In this document: positions 17,399 to 26,480 of the stretch, one piece after another
Layout of the letters: the number at the start of each line of letters is the position of its first letter
Numbering within the stretch: position 1 is the first letter of the stretch
Source: an uncultured Lachnospiraceae bacterium
Lineage (GTDB): Bacteria > Bacillota > Clostridia > Lachnospirales > Lachnospiraceae
Direction of reading: 5' to 3'
DNA length: 64,000 bases
Assembly (NCBI GenBank): GCA_910588825.1
Contig: CAJURF010000006.1
Span: forward strand, 1 to 64,000
The notes under the pieces: model-generated
What the model was told of the DNA's origin: nothing
Databases searched by the model: none
What the model saw: only the letters and a program-made list of their open reading frames with translations
Translations under genes and position numbers: made by a program

Positions 17399-18636
17399 CC
17401 CTTCCCTTTTTCTGCCGTGGCATTTACGCTGTCTGCCTCGCAGATGACACTGTTTACATAATACTGTACCCCTGTGCGCTGGCGTCCTGTAAGAAAACGG
17501 CAGTTAATCCGTTTCTGCAGGATGCGGCAGTTTTCACGGGTAGTGTTCACCAGCAGAAGCAGGTACTGCCCGGCTCCGTAGCGGTTAATGGCATCTCCCC
17601 TGCGCACGGACAGGCGGATGGCTTCTTCCAGCCTCTGGGACAGTTCTCCCAGCAGGGGGCCCTCCCGCATGGGGATGCCCTTGCTGTCCACCACGGTGCA
17701 CAGCATGAGATATACGGACTGGCCGCCCCGCTCCATCATCCGTGCAACCATCCGGTAAATGCCCTGGAACACTGGATAGGGGCACAGATAGCCGCCGGAG
17801 GGGCTGCCGCTTCCCTCTGTGAGTTTCCCCTGGATTTCGTCCAGAACTTCATAGTGATGCCCCATCTGGGAGCCAAGCTTGTCTAAAAGTTCCATCAGCC
17901 GTCCAGAAGGGCGCAGACCCTGTTCCTGGAAATACAGATCCACGGTATTGTCATAAAGTTTCCGGGCGTCCTCGTAGCGCCCCATAGCCATCAGCGCCTC
18001 CATGGTGATGGTCTCCCAGTCTGCCAGGGGGCTCACTTTGGAAGCGTAAATGCCCAGGCGCTCCATCTGCTGATAGTCCTGGGTTTCCCGCAGAAGCTGT
18101 GCCGCCCGCTCCACACAGGCACAGAACATGGAGCGGTAGCGCCTTGCCTCCTGTGCAGCCCAGATGATGCCTGCCTGCGCGCCCAGGAATTCCCCTGTGT
18201 AGCAGCGGCAGGCTTCCATATACAGCTCCAGGGCCTGCCGCGGGTCTGCCGCCTCCTGCGCCCCCTGCCAGAGTTTATCCATCCTGGCCGCGTCCTCCTC
18301 CACTGGAATCTCCTCTGTCCAGTAGTATACTCCCTGATTCTGGCGGATGTAATTCACCTCCGGCAGTCCCGCTGCTTTCAGTTTCTTTTTGGCATTGTAA
18401 ATCACGCTGCGGGCGGCATGGTGGATGTCTGCTATGTCCCTGTCTTCAAAAAGAATGTGCTCCAGGCGGTCCCGGCTGATGCCCTTTTCCCGGCTGTGCA
18501 GGAGCAGCTGCATCAAATACACGAACTGGGTTTCCCTGGACTTGGAACCTCCTGTGACCGGCTTCCCGTTCCAGGTCATGGCAAAGTTCCCGAACATCTG
18601 CACATGTAAGATATTGTCCCCCTCTTTTGTCCCCAT
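17395..18636 (-). CDS. BTAD-family regulator with GGDEF-like C-terminal domain (intact, locus B)
   Basis: A 413-residue predicted transcription factor. A winged-helix domain (about 10-105) has LHVQMFGNFAMTWNGKPV at its start, as in SARP/OmpR-type regulators. A BTAD helical domain (about 110-255) follows. The C-terminal part (about 285-400) has the layout of a GGDEF domain, with DAINRYGAGQYLLLLVNTT in the position of the D-x-RYGGDEF-x-LLP signature. The catalytic Glu is absent, so it would sense rather than make a nucleotide; that is inference. The start at 18636 was chosen by alignment with copy A and an AGGAAG site. Position at the end of the secretion locus suggests it controls that locus. 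Confidence 0.82.
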   Translation of the reverse strand: MGTKEGDNILHVQMFGNFAMTWNGKPVTGGSKSRETQFVYLMQLLLHSREKGISRDRLEHILFEDRDIADIHHAARSVIYNAKKKLKAAGLPEVNYIRQNQGVYYWTEEIPVEEDAARMDKLWQGAQEAADPRQALELYMEACRCYTGEFLGAQAGIIWAAQEARRYRSMFCACVERAAQLLRETQDYQQMERLGIYASKVSPLADWETITMEALMAMGRYEDARKLYDNTVDLYFQEQGLRPSGRLMELLDKLGSQMGHHYEVLDEIQGKLTEGSGSPSGGYLCPYPVFQGIYRMVARMMERGGQSVYLMLCTVVDSKGIPMREGPLLGELSQRLEEAIRLSVRRGDAINRYGAGQYLLLLVNTTRENCRILQKRINCRFLTGRQRTGVQYYVNSVICEADSVNATAEKGKG

Positions 18637-18700
18637 TTTCAAACACTTCCTGTCTTTTTCATCTTCCCGCCGGCCCGCCGCGCAAAACCGGGACACAGCC

Positions 18701-19258
18701 TTATGTTTCTGTCTCTTGCTGCCGTCTGCGTTCCCGCATTCTGGAAGCCAGGATATTGAACATGGCGCCGCAGGCGGCAAAGCAGATCAGATACGCCTTG
18801 CCTGTCCTGCTGGCATAAAGCACCATCAATTCTCCAAGAACCGGGTAATGCCTGGCCACCCGCCCCTTTAATGCCTCGTACGGGGCATCATTCATATCCC
18901 CCTGGGCATTGGCATCGCCCTTGGTGGTAAAGGTTCCCTCTACCGTATGATTGGCTGTCACACGGTGGGCGATGACTGAGTCCCCGCTGGAAAAGGCAAT
19001 CACCTCCCCGGGACTGATATCCTCGGGACGGGCATCCTCCACATATATCACACTGCCCACAGGAATCTCCGGCTCCATGCTTGCGCTGACCACATTGTAT
19101 ATCTCATATCCCATAAAGCGGGGAACGGTGACGGCAAGGCTGGAAATGATCACTGCCAGCAGAATCAGGGTTCCCGCAATATTGCAAAGGGCGGGAACTG
19201 CCTTCCCACCCTTTTTCCTCGGATGCTGCTCTGCCTGCAGCAGCGGTTCCTTATTCAT
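18701..19258 (-). CDS. sipW: ER-type signal peptidase I (SipW-like), locus B
   Basis: A 185-residue membrane peptidase. The catalytic set is Ser60 in SASMEPEIP, His98 in IAHRVT and Asp115 in TKGDAN, the Ser-His-Asp arrangement of SipW and eukaryotic/archaeal enzymes. An N-terminal membrane segment lies at about 25-45 and a second near the C-terminus. It starts with ATG and overlaps the MucBP gene by 8 bp. Expected substrates are the TasA-like proteins at 20240-22371. It is the paralogue of 12375-12917. Confidence 0.88.
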   Translation of the reverse strand: MNKEPLLQAEQHPRKKGGKAVPALCNIAGTLILLAVIISSLAVTVPRFMGYEIYNVVSASMEPEIPVGSVIYVEDARPEDISPGEVIAFSSGDSVIAHRVTANHTVEGTFTTKGDANAQGDMNDAPYEALKGRVARHYPVLGELMVLYASRTGKAYLICFAACGAMFNILASRMRERRRQQETET

Positions 19259-20243
19259 GTTCCGCCCTTTTTCTTCTGCGCCTGATCAGCAGCCATGCGG
19301 CACTGCCTCCTGCCAGGAGTACGGCTGAGATAATGGCAACGCGCACTGCCATGGGCAGGTTCGCCACCCGTGTGGCAAAGTCTGCCGCCACATTTCCTGT
19401 GCCCTGGTTTCCCGCGTTCATATTGGCAAGAGGCGCTTCCTCATCATCAATCTGCTGAAGTTCCTGGGGAGCGTTTCCCCCAGCGGCTTCCTCTGCGTTT
19501 TCCGGGGCATTCTCTCCGGCTTCTTCCCCCTGTTCCTCATTCCCATCCCCGGTTTCTTCCCCGGTCTGTGCCGCGGGTGCTGTAGTTCCCGCCGGGACAG
19601 GGGCCGCTGTCACCACCGGAAGCACTCCAGGGGCGGCTGTGGCCTGTGGCGCGGATGGCTCCGCCGGAGCCTGTGTGCTGGTGGAGGTATAGACAAATGT
19701 AAATACGTTTTCTGAGGCATTTTCTTTTAATGTGCCCTGCAGGTTGTATGCCTGGGGCTGGTACCCCTCTATGTGCTGGTAGGCCAGCACAGGGCGGTCC
19801 CCCACGTTTCCATAATAGGTCTCGCTGGGAGCCAGCTCACGGCCATCCCTGTCTGTGTAATTGACAGTGTAGGCTACTGAATTTCCCAGAATACCGTAGA
19901 CTACCACGTAATCCATATCTCCGGTTACCAGAAAGGAACTGGTGCTGCCTGCTGTATTGTTGTCCTTTCCGCTTTCACGGATTCCTTTCACATAGTATTT
20001 GCTGCCGTCATTTAATGTTACACGGCTCTGGTTGAATACCACCCGGTCGCCGTAATGGAGTTTGGTCTGCACGATCATCTCCCGCCCGTCAATGGTTCCC
20101 TGGGCACCGGAGAAAAAACGCACGGTATAGGTGTACCCGTTTTCAGCAGCCAATACTGGAGCTGTGGGCGCGGTCGCCAGACAAAGGGAGAGCAGGACTG
20201 CTGGCATTTTCTTCAGAGCTTTTTTTAAAAATCCCTTTCTCAT
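19251..20243 (-). CDS. MucBP-domain membrane-anchored surface protein, locus B
   Basis: A 330-residue protein. The start at 20243 gives a signal peptide beginning MRKGFLKKALKK and overlaps the previous gene by 4 bp; a longer upstream frame adds a non-signal-like leader and was rejected. The N-terminal domain has FSGAQGTIDGREM and KGIRESGKDNNTAGS. The MucBP-like repeat has YTVNYTDRDGRELAPSETYY. An Ala/Pro/Glu-rich linker precedes a C-terminal membrane segment and a RRRRKRAEHE tail. It has no LPXTG. It is the paralogue of 11387-12382, with the linker the most variable part. Confidence 0.72.
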   Translation of the reverse strand: MRKGFLKKALKKMPAVLLSLCLATAPTAPVLAAENGYTYTVRFFSGAQGTIDGREMIVQTKLHYGDRVVFNQSRVTLNDGSKYYVKGIRESGKDNNTAGSTSSFLVTGDMDYVVVYGILGNSVAYTVNYTDRDGRELAPSETYYGNVGDRPVLAYQHIEGYQPQAYNLQGTLKENASENVFTFVYTSTSTQAPAEPSAPQATAAPGVLPVVTAAPVPAGTTAPAAQTGEETGDGNEEQGEEAGENAPENAEEAAGGNAPQELQQIDDEEAPLANMNAGNQGTGNVAADFATRVANLPMAVRVAIISAVLLAGGSAAWLLIRRRRKRAEHE

Positions 20244-21073
20244 TCTTCCCCCTCCTGTCTTTTCTTCCCGCACAGCTGTCCATAGATGGAGATGGCCAGG
20301 AGCAGCCCGCCGCTTACACATGCTGTCAGAATCCAAGGGGATACTTCTGTGTCGTCCCCTGTCTGTACTGCCGCGGTGGGCGTGCCGCCGTCGCCGATGG
20401 TCTCGGTGCGCAGCTGGCTGGCCGGCGTGCCGGGGCGCGGTGTGGCGCCGGTACTTCCGGACGGCCCCGACGGACTGGTCGGATTGGAGTCATTGAGTTC
20501 CACGGCAAAGTTCATGGCCAGGTCAGCCAGGGTGTTCTGATAATCATTGCCCTGAGTCTCCCCGTCCAGAGCAACTGTCAGGGTGATCTGCCCTTTCTGG
20601 CCTTTTGCCAGGGTATCCAGGTAAAAATATTCATCCAGGGCGTCTGTGGCCGCTTTCAGGCCCTCCCCCGCGCCGCCGGCTTTCTCGCCGCCTACTGTAT
20701 CGCTGCTGAACAGAGTGTTCTTTTTGCCTTTATGGTCTGTATAGGAAAGCTGATACGTATAGGCTCCGCCCCCTGTGGCGGAATTGGCGCTTCTGTCTTC
20801 CAGGGAATACAGAATCTGGTTGGTCATGTACCAGTCGGATGCCTTGCTGTTCTTATTTTCCAGTGACAGTTTCAGCACCGCCCGGTCACCGGGCTGCATG
20901 CCGTAGATCACTTCATCCAGGTCGGAAGCTCCGAAATTGCTTTCCATCTTGTTTCCTTCCTGGAAGGTGACGGTCCATTTGGAGCTGCCCCGGGAGGTTT
21001 CCCCCCAGGCAGTGGCTGCCAGGGAAATGACACATACCGTGGAAAGGAACAGGCTGGCTATTTTCTTTTTCAT
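20240..21073 (-). CDS. TasA-like protein 3 with C-terminal VQTGD anchor signal, locus B
   Basis: A 277-residue exported protein matching 10558-11385. The signal peptide is about residues 1-24. A beta-rich domain has VIYGMQPGDRAVLKLSLENK and SDWYMTNQILYSLEDRSAN. A Ser/Thr/Pro linker leads to AAVQTGDDT, a membrane segment and the tail CGKKRQEGEE. Conservation of VQTGDDT between otherwise diverged linkers argues it is a real recognition motif. It may attach the SipW-type fibre to the envelope, either by a sortase or by the membrane segment. The preceding gene ends 14 bp upstream. Confidence 0.68.
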   Translation of the reverse strand: MKKKIASLFLSTVCVISLAATAWGETSRGSSKWTVTFQEGNKMESNFGASDLDEVIYGMQPGDRAVLKLSLENKNSKASDWYMTNQILYSLEDRSANSATGGGAYTYQLSYTDHKGKKNTLFSSDTVGGEKAGGAGEGLKAATDALDEYFYLDTLAKGQKGQITLTVALDGETQGNDYQNTLADLAMNFAVELNDSNPTSPSGPSGSTGATPRPGTPASQLRTETIGDGGTPTAAVQTGDDTEVSPWILTACVSGGLLLAISIYGQLCGKKRQEGEE

Positions 21074-21087
21074 ATGCTGTCCCCTCC

Positions 21088-21858
21088 TTAATCCAGGCTC
21101 AGGGAGCCGTTGTTGACAGTGACTTTTCGTCCCCAGGCGCTCCAGATGGCATCCTGGGCGTTATGTTCCTGTACAGCGTCCACTTTGGCTTCCACATGGA
21201 ACTGGGCGCCGTTGTAATCGTAGGTGGTCCGGATGGTGGTATACCCGTCCTGTGTGGTGCTCTCCTGGGTAACTTCTTCGGCAGCCCTGGGACTGACTGT
21301 CAGGCTGTTGGCAAAGAGCGGGCTCTCACTGCCGGACTCCAGCAGCTTATTGTAATACAGCACGGTCCTCTCCGGTGTGGAGGCCGCTTCATCCACCAGC
21401 CAGCCGCTGTCTTCCCCGGCCAGATCCAGGCCGATGAATTCCGGGGACAGCTGGGGCAGTTTATTCCCATCCGCGTCCATCCAGTACCGGTAAACGCTCA
21501 CACGGACATACTGGCCGATGGTTCCGGTATTTTTCACATTCAGTTCTTCCGTGTATTTTTTTCCGATTTTAAAATTCTCCCCTTCCGGCACCATCTGGGA
21601 CAGCAGGATTCCGGTGGAATCATCCCAGGAGCCGTCCGCCGCGTTGGCATCGTAGTTGCGCCAGGAGACACTTTTTCCGTTTTCCTGAAGCGTCACGCCG
21701 ATGTCATACATCTGCACCCGGGTGGAATAGGTCTCGGAATAATAGGCCAGGGCCGCCCGGGCGCCTCCGATGGAAGCGGTGAGAAGAAGCACTACTGCCG
21801 CCGCGAATGCTGCCAGTGTCACGGCAGGGGATGCCAGGAATTCTCTTACTTTTTTCAC
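21088..21858 (-). CDS. TasA-like secreted protein 2, locus B
   Basis: A 256-residue protein. The hydrophobic signal region ends GGARAALAYYSE, identical to its locus A partner (9744-10544). It has VQMYDIGVTLQENGKSVSW, VKNTGTIGQYVRVSVYRYW, ERTVLYYNKL and a C-terminal AVQEHNAQDAIWSAWGRK. No anchor is present. It begins 3 bp after protein 1 and probably shares a ribosome pass with it. A candidate structural subunit of the SipW-dependent fibre; this rests on signal type and context. Confidence 0.68.
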   Translation of the reverse strand: MKKVREFLASPAVTLAAFAAAVVLLLTASIGGARAALAYYSETYSTRVQMYDIGVTLQENGKSVSWRNYDANAADGSWDDSTGILLSQMVPEGENFKIGKKYTEELNVKNTGTIGQYVRVSVYRYWMDADGNKLPQLSPEFIGLDLAGEDSGWLVDEAASTPERTVLYYNKLLESGSESPLFANSLTVSPRAAEEVTQESTTQDGYTTIRTTYDYNGAQFHVEAKVDAVQEHNAQDAIWSAWGRKVTVNNGSLSLD

Positions 21859-21861
21859 TGC

Positions 21862-22371
21862 TTACTCGCCCCCTTCCGCACTCTTTTGGGTTACCTTCTG
21901 CTCCCAGTTTTCATAGGGAGTGCCATCTTCGCCGTAACACACCGGTGTGGTCTCATACACCACGGCCACATTGAAGTTTTCCCCGTCTTCCACAGTTTCC
22001 GGCACACCGCTGATTCTCACCAGCAGCTCATCTGTAGTCTGGCCGGCCTCTAAGATATCGCTGTAGTGGTAATAACCATCCTCCTGCAGTGTCCATTTCC
22101 CTGATCCGCTGCTGTAGTCCAGCGCGTAGGCACTGCCACAGAAAGCCAGGGCCCTGACGTAAACCGGCTGGGAACCTTCCTGGCTGGTGATGGTGATCCG
22201 CTTAGTCCAGTTGGAGAATTCCTCATGGATGCTGGTCTCATCCCCCAGCCGGATAGCATAGCCGCCCCCGGCCTGGGCGTAGGTGGTAAAGTAAGCCCAC
22301 GCACTTCCCACAGCCGCGCTGGAAACCATCACGGCTGCCAGAACCGCCAGGGCTGCACTTTTCTTCTTCAT
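21862..22371 (-). CDS. SipW-dependent TasA/camelysin-like secreted protein 1, locus B
   Basis: A 169-residue protein with the SipW-type motif SAWAYFTTYAQA right after the hydrophobic signal segment. The mature domain has VYVRALAFCGSAY and VAVVYETTPVCYGEDG. It is the same length as the locus A copy (9231-9740), with good conservation of the N-terminus and the central beta strands. It lies 13 bp after the secreted pilin-like gene. Confidence 0.72.
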   Translation of the reverse strand: MKKKSAALAVLAAVMVSSAAVGSAWAYFTTYAQAGGGYAIRLGDETSIHEEFSNWTKRITITSQEGSQPVYVRALAFCGSAYALDYSSGSGKWTLQEDGYYHYSDILEAGQTTDELLVRISGVPETVEDGENFNVAVVYETTPVCYGEDGTPYENWEQKVTQKSAEGGE

Positions 22372-22384
22372 TAATCATCCCCCC

Positions 22385-23449
22385 TTACTCACCGTCCGCA
22401 GCCTGCGTCCAGCGCCATCCGTTCTCTGTGCTGTAGTCAAACTGGTTGACCACTGTGCCGCCGCCTTTATTGGAGCTGTCATAATTGTTGGTAAAGTCCA
22501 CGGACGCGCGGCCGTCCGCTCCCACTGCGGTGGTCTGCGTATTGGCTTGTGCCGTATAAACCGCGCCGGAATATACTTCTGTGACGGTCACCTGGGCACC
22601 CATGGGGATTTTCTCCACCCGGGCAGTCTGCCGTCCCGGCCCAGAAAAGGGCAGGTGTGCCACATCGCTGAATACTGTCTGGCCGTTTAACACCGCTTCC
22701 ACCTGAAATACGAAGTCCGTATCGCTGCCGTCCTGATAGACGGGAAGGGTCTTTGTGATTTCCAGGGTGCCGAAACGGACTGTTTGTTCCGGCTTTAAGG
22801 ATACGGATAAGTCATAGAGCCATTCCCCCTCCCCGGCTGTGCTGGCGGGAGTGCCGCCCTGGGCTTCTTTTCCCGGCAGGGAGACCAGTGACGGCGCAAA
22901 GGTGTAGCGGTATCCGCCGAAATCCACCACAGTGGCCAGTTCTTCTTTTCCATCCTCCCGGGTTACGGTGGTGGTATAATCAGCAACCCCTTCCCCCCTG
23001 GCTGCTGCCAGATATAGGCCGCATCCGGGAAGTTCAATCCTGCTGCCTGCCATGCCTGTGGCATCCGGGGCAGCATTTCCCGAGAAGGCGGTTTCTGCCG
23101 CTTTCTGCGCCAGGGCATCCCAAGCAGCACTGTCCGGCTGGTCCTTCAGGGAAAGGCCGCTGTAAGCCCCGGTAAACTGGTACGTATACGTGTCATAATC
23201 ACTGTCCGGCACCGCGTCTGCCACTTTGTACAGCTCCACCACAACCGCTGCCTGTTCCAGCTCCTGGGACAATGCTCCGCTGGCCGGATGCACGGTCAGG
23301 GAACAGGAGCGGCTGGTATCCACTGCCTGTGCGGCGGCCTCCAGGTCCGGCGCTGCGCAGGCAGCACCAAAAGCCAGGGCAAATGCCAGCAGAGGGCATG
23401 CCGCGCGGCCAGCCAGCCGTCTGTGCCGGTGATTCCATTTTATTTTCAT
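22385..23449 (-). CDS. Secreted pilin-like protein (FctA/CnaB-like), locus B
   Basis: A 354-residue exported protein. The signal peptide ends around AAAQA. The N-domain has VVVELYKVADAV. The second domain has GTLEITKTL, DFVFQVEAVL and VTVTEVYSGAVY. The C-terminus is conserved with copy A (NKGGGTVVNQFDYS, then WRWTQAADGE). It has no LPXTG or membrane anchor. The position directly between the sortase and the TasA-like genes suggests it links the two assemblies, for example as an adaptor subunit; this is inference. Confidence 0.7.
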   Translation of the reverse strand: MKIKWNHRHRRLAGRAACPLLAFALAFGAACAAPDLEAAAQAVDTSRSCSLTVHPASGALSQELEQAAVVVELYKVADAVPDSDYDTYTYQFTGAYSGLSLKDQPDSAAWDALAQKAAETAFSGNAAPDATGMAGSRIELPGCGLYLAAARGEGVADYTTTVTREDGKEELATVVDFGGYRYTFAPSLVSLPGKEAQGGTPASTAGEGEWLYDLSVSLKPEQTVRFGTLEITKTLPVYQDGSDTDFVFQVEAVLNGQTVFSDVAHLPFSGPGRQTARVEKIPMGAQVTVTEVYSGAVYTAQANTQTTAVGADGRASVDFTNNYDSSNKGGGTVVNQFDYSTENGWRWTQAADGE

Positions 23450-23509
23450 GGGCGTCTCCTCCTTTAATTTTCTATGTACTTTTTTATGATTCCACAGTGT
23501 CCTTTTGTG

Positions 23510-24457
23510 TCAGCTGCCGCTGTTCTTAGGCTCATCCTTTTGGGCCGCCCCCTTTTTCATCTCAGCCAGAATCTCCTGGTGGGATTTTCCCGGCTTTTTC
23601 CGGCGGTAGTAAATGAGCATAGCCGCCAGGATCAGGAACAGCATGGGGATTCCCACTGCGGGAACCACAATATAAGACGGGATTCTGGACGCATCCGCGG
23701 TTACCGTCACATCACCGGACAGGTTCTTGATGCGCCTGCCTCTCAGCAGAATCCGGTGGGTATTGATGCCGTAGGGCGTACAGGTGACCAGTGTGCAGTA
23801 ATCCCGTTTCTTCACAATGGAAAGTTCATCCACCTCCTCCGGCAGAACAATCCTGATCTGGTCTACCTTGTAGGTGATGGTCTGGTCCAGGACTGTGAGG
23901 GTGAAAATGTCGCCTTCTCCCAGCTTATCCAGATCCGTAAAGAGCTTGGCACTGGGCAGCCCCCGGTGTCCGGAAAGAATACAGTGTGTCCCCCGGCCTC
24001 CCACCGGAAGGGACGAGCCCGCGATGTGGCCCACTGCAATCTGAAGCACCGATTCTTCTGTCCCATGATAAATAGGAAGATTCACGTCGATGGAAGGAAT
24101 CTGTATATACCCCATAATACCATTGCTTGTAATATCCAGCACTTTCTCATATTCAGCGTACTCTGCCTCAGTTAGATTGAAATGGATTCCGGGGGCAAGA
24201 GACTCATTATATGCCCTGGCCGCGTCGAAAATCCGCTCCTTTTCTTCCTTTGTCATGTCTTCTACTGTCCCCACGTAATTGGCGATAGCCTGCGTGGAAT
24301 GCATGGAATTCCACCAGTCGCTGACAGAAGGGTAGAGCATGACGGAGATACCTGCCAACAGGATAACTACTAATAGGATTGTTGAAATCGAGGGGCCCTT
24401 TCTTTTTTTTCCTCTTTCCGCCTGTGTTTTTGCTTTCTTTCCCATACGTTTCCCCAC
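23510..24457 (-). CDS. srtC: Class C sortase (pilin polymerase), locus B
   Basis: A 315-residue sortase. The basic N-terminus is followed by a membrane segment (ISTILLVVILLAGISVML). The catalytic His is in SGHRG, the Cys in TLVTC, and the Arg region is RILLRGRR. A C-terminal membrane segment and RRKKPGKS tail follow, as expected for a pilus-type class C enzyme. GTGGGGAAA lies upstream of the ATG, about 20 bp downstream of the structured element. It is the paralogue of 7177-8121 and its natural substrate is the pilin at 24669-26210. Confidence 0.92.
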   Translation of the reverse strand: MGKRMGKKAKTQAERGKKRKGPSISTILLVVILLAGISVMLYPSVSDWWNSMHSTQAIANYVGTVEDMTKEEKERIFDAARAYNESLAPGIHFNLTEAEYAEYEKVLDITSNGIMGYIQIPSIDVNLPIYHGTEESVLQIAVGHIAGSSLPVGGRGTHCILSGHRGLPSAKLFTDLDKLGEGDIFTLTVLDQTITYKVDQIRIVLPEEVDELSIVKKRDYCTLVTCTPYGINTHRILLRGRRIKNLSGDVTVTADASRIPSYIVVPAVGIPMLFLILAAMLIYYRRKKPGKSHQEILAEMKKGAAQKDEPKNSGS

Positions 24458-24475
24458 AATTGTTTTTCATGGATC

Positions 24476-24600
24476 ACGGACTTTTATCCGTCCATCTACT
24501 GGCGTTGGCCGGGGCTTTCCCCGTTGCTCGCCGCACACCACGGGAAGGTGCCAGCCTGTGCGGCATTCCCCCGGAAGTGGCTTTTGCCCGCCGGGGGATG
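24476..24600 (-). promoter_or_regulatory. Conserved structured intergenic element, copy B
   Basis: Minus-strand counterpart of 6723-6843. P1 is formed by 24558-24564 and 24530-24536 (identical to A). P2 is CGGGG/CCCCG (24519-24523 with 24510-24514), where A has CGGGC/GCCCG, a compensatory change. P3 is ACGGA/TCCGT (24487-24491 with 24476-24480). P0 is CCCCCG/CGGGGG (24592-24597 with 24568-24573). The pseudoknot partners CTGGC and GCCAG are kept. About 47 bases spanning P1 differ from A at one position. The sortase ATG follows P3 by about 18 bases. Confidence 0.5.
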
Positions 24601-24668
24601 TGTTTTTTTCAGTTTCGCTTATGTAAACATCGGATTTCACTGCCTGACGCCTGGCCTGTGTGAACCGA

Positions 24669-26210
24669 TTAAGCTTCTTTGCTCATGCGTTTCTTAGTAA
24701 CCAGCAGAACTGCCGCGCCCACTACCAGGATGCCGCCGATGATGTAGAAGATTGTGGTACCGATACCACCGGTGGAGGGAAGTTCTGTACCTGCGTTGTT
24801 TACTACGGTGATGCTTTTTACAGGAACAGATGCCTGTTCTGTTTTATCTATTTTATTGCTGGTTTCCGTATTCACGATTTTTCCGCTCTCGTCTTTATAA
24901 TAAGTAATTTTCGTAGTATACTGGCTTGTTTCGTCAATAGCTGGAGTAATAGTCATTGGATTTTTTAACTTGTTATATCCAGCAGGAGCTTTTGTCTCTT
25001 CTATTGTGTACGCTCCTGCAGCAAGGCCTTTCACCACGATTAAACCATTTGAATCTGATGTCAATGTCGCTGAGGGTGTTGCATTTGGGTCATATGTGTA
25101 TATTCCATCAGCATTTTTGGTAACTTTGATATCAACGTTATCTTTTTTCAAACTAAACTCAGCATTTTCCAGACCTGCACCGCTAGGATCAACTTTATTG
25201 ATTGCAAGCGCATAGGTGTAGACAGTAGCTGTTACCGTTTCTGTTTCTTCACTTGGCTTTCCACTGCCGCCATTATTTACATAATTCCATGCGAGTGAAG
25301 CGGTGTTAACATTTCCCTGGCTGGCAATTACAGCATCTTCACCCAGTTTAAGAGTATACGTTACAACCAACTTCTGGTTTGAATCATATAAGCTTGTGCT
25401 ATTCTGATCGACCCATGGAATGGTTAATGTGAAACCGCTGTTAGTGTCTTTCTTGGTATAGCCAGTTGTGTCGACTGGTGTTCCTCCAACAGTTACCTTC
25501 GTAATCTGAAGGTCTGAGAAAACCTGCTTATCAAAGTTATCTGTAATCACATATTCCTTAATTTGTTTGTATTCATTCCCCTCTTTGCCATAGTTTAAGG
25601 TATCAACGCTCAACTGGAATGTTACAGTATCTCCGTATGATGCGCTGTCAACGGATAACAATTCATCACCTTTAACAATTTTTTTGCCGTCCTCTGGATC
25701 CCAGCCGGGATTTCCCACATTTTTATCATTTACTATAGCGCTTGGAGTAGTACTGTCTAAAGTAATAGCCGCGCCGTTGCTTACGCTGGATTCAATCAGA
25801 TAATAGCCATAGTCCAACTCATTAAACGTCAGGACAGTGCCTTCTGCACCTGTTACCTCGGCAACAGCTTCTCCTTTTATCCCATTCAAAAAGCTTTGCA
25901 GACCCTCATCTGTTTCTGAAAGTTCTTTCTTTTTCGTAATAGAACCATCTTCATTTTGTTCAAAATAATCGTTTACTGGCAAGGTGTCAGAATACGTATA
26001 AGCTATGTTTCCGTCACCATACGTTGCGTTAAAAATTTTATAAATCCTATAGGTTGCGCCTTTTGATGCATTGTTGATTGTAATAGAAGCATTGTCTTCG
26101 CCCTTTTTGTCGGGAGCTGGAGTTACTGTCTGCGCAAATACAGGGATTGTCATTGCTAATGCCATCATCATAGCCAGAACTAAACTGGCAATTTTTTTCA
26201 TTTTTTTCAT
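24669..26210 (-). CDS. LPXTG major pilin, SpaA/FimP-type (locus B)
   Basis: A 513-residue fimbrial subunit. The ATG at 26210 follows AAAGGAG and gives the signal peptide MKKMKKIASLVLAMMMALAM. A fimbrial N-domain, a middle domain (FQLSVDTLNYG region) and a CnaB domain with E-box YTIEE and KAPAGYN follow. LPSTG lies at residues 477-481, then a membrane segment and KKRMSKEA. Candidate pilin lysines are in DGKKIVKG near residue 190. The sorting signal and the 3' DNA are nearly identical to the locus A pilin, but the middle is a different sequence and 131 residues shorter. Confidence 0.88.
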   Translation of the reverse strand: MKKMKKIASLVLAMMMALAMTIPVFAQTVTPAPDKKGEDNASITINNASKGATYRIYKIFNATYGDGNIAYTYSDTLPVNDYFEQNEDGSITKKKELSETDEGLQSFLNGIKGEAVAEVTGAEGTVLTFNELDYGYYLIESSVSNGAAITLDSTTPSAIVNDKNVGNPGWDPEDGKKIVKGDELLSVDSASYGDTVTFQLSVDTLNYGKEGNEYKQIKEYVITDNFDKQVFSDLQITKVTVGGTPVDTTGYTKKDTNSGFTLTIPWVDQNSTSLYDSNQKLVVTYTLKLGEDAVIASQGNVNTASLAWNYVNNGGSGKPSEETETVTATVYTYALAINKVDPSGAGLENAEFSLKKDNVDIKVTKNADGIYTYDPNATPSATLTSDSNGLIVVKGLAAGAYTIEETKAPAGYNKLKNPMTITPAIDETSQYTTKITYYKDESGKIVNTETSNKIDKTEQASVPVKSITVVNNAGTELPSTGGIGTTIFYIIGGILVVGAAVLLVTKKRMSKEA

Positions 26211-26313
26211 GAAAATTCTCCTTTCAAATTTAAAATTCTTTTTTAGTGTAATCATGTGTTTCGTTACCCCATACGTTCTGTTTCACAGACACATTTCTTT
26301 CCTAAGGGGTACA

Positions 26314-26342
26314 GTTATAGTACATAAAACCCAGTTTTTCCA
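26314..26342 (-). promoter_or_regulatory. Possible internal promoter for the locus B pilin
   Basis: On the minus strand TGGAAA (26342-26337) and TATAAC (26319-26314) are 17 bp apart, about 104 bp before the pilin ATG. Matches to consensus are partial. The 434-bp adhesin-pilin gap of locus B would allow separate pilin expression; locus A has only 126 bp here. Confidence 0.3.
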
Positions 26343-26480
26343 CGCATCACCCCTTTCACTCCGGTGTACCGCTTGAACAGCGGAAGAACCTTCCACCTGC
26401 ATTTTGCTGTCCTGCGGCACAGGTTTTGCATTTATCTATTGGGTGTGGACTTTAAAATCTTATTTTCCGCCTGCCAGACC

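Noticed and set aside
24476-24600. A cobalamin-type riboswitch on the plus strand, suggested by GGGAAGGTGCCAG
   Set aside because: The rest of the cobalamin consensus is missing, and conservation follows the minus strand relative to the pilin and sortase genes in both loci.
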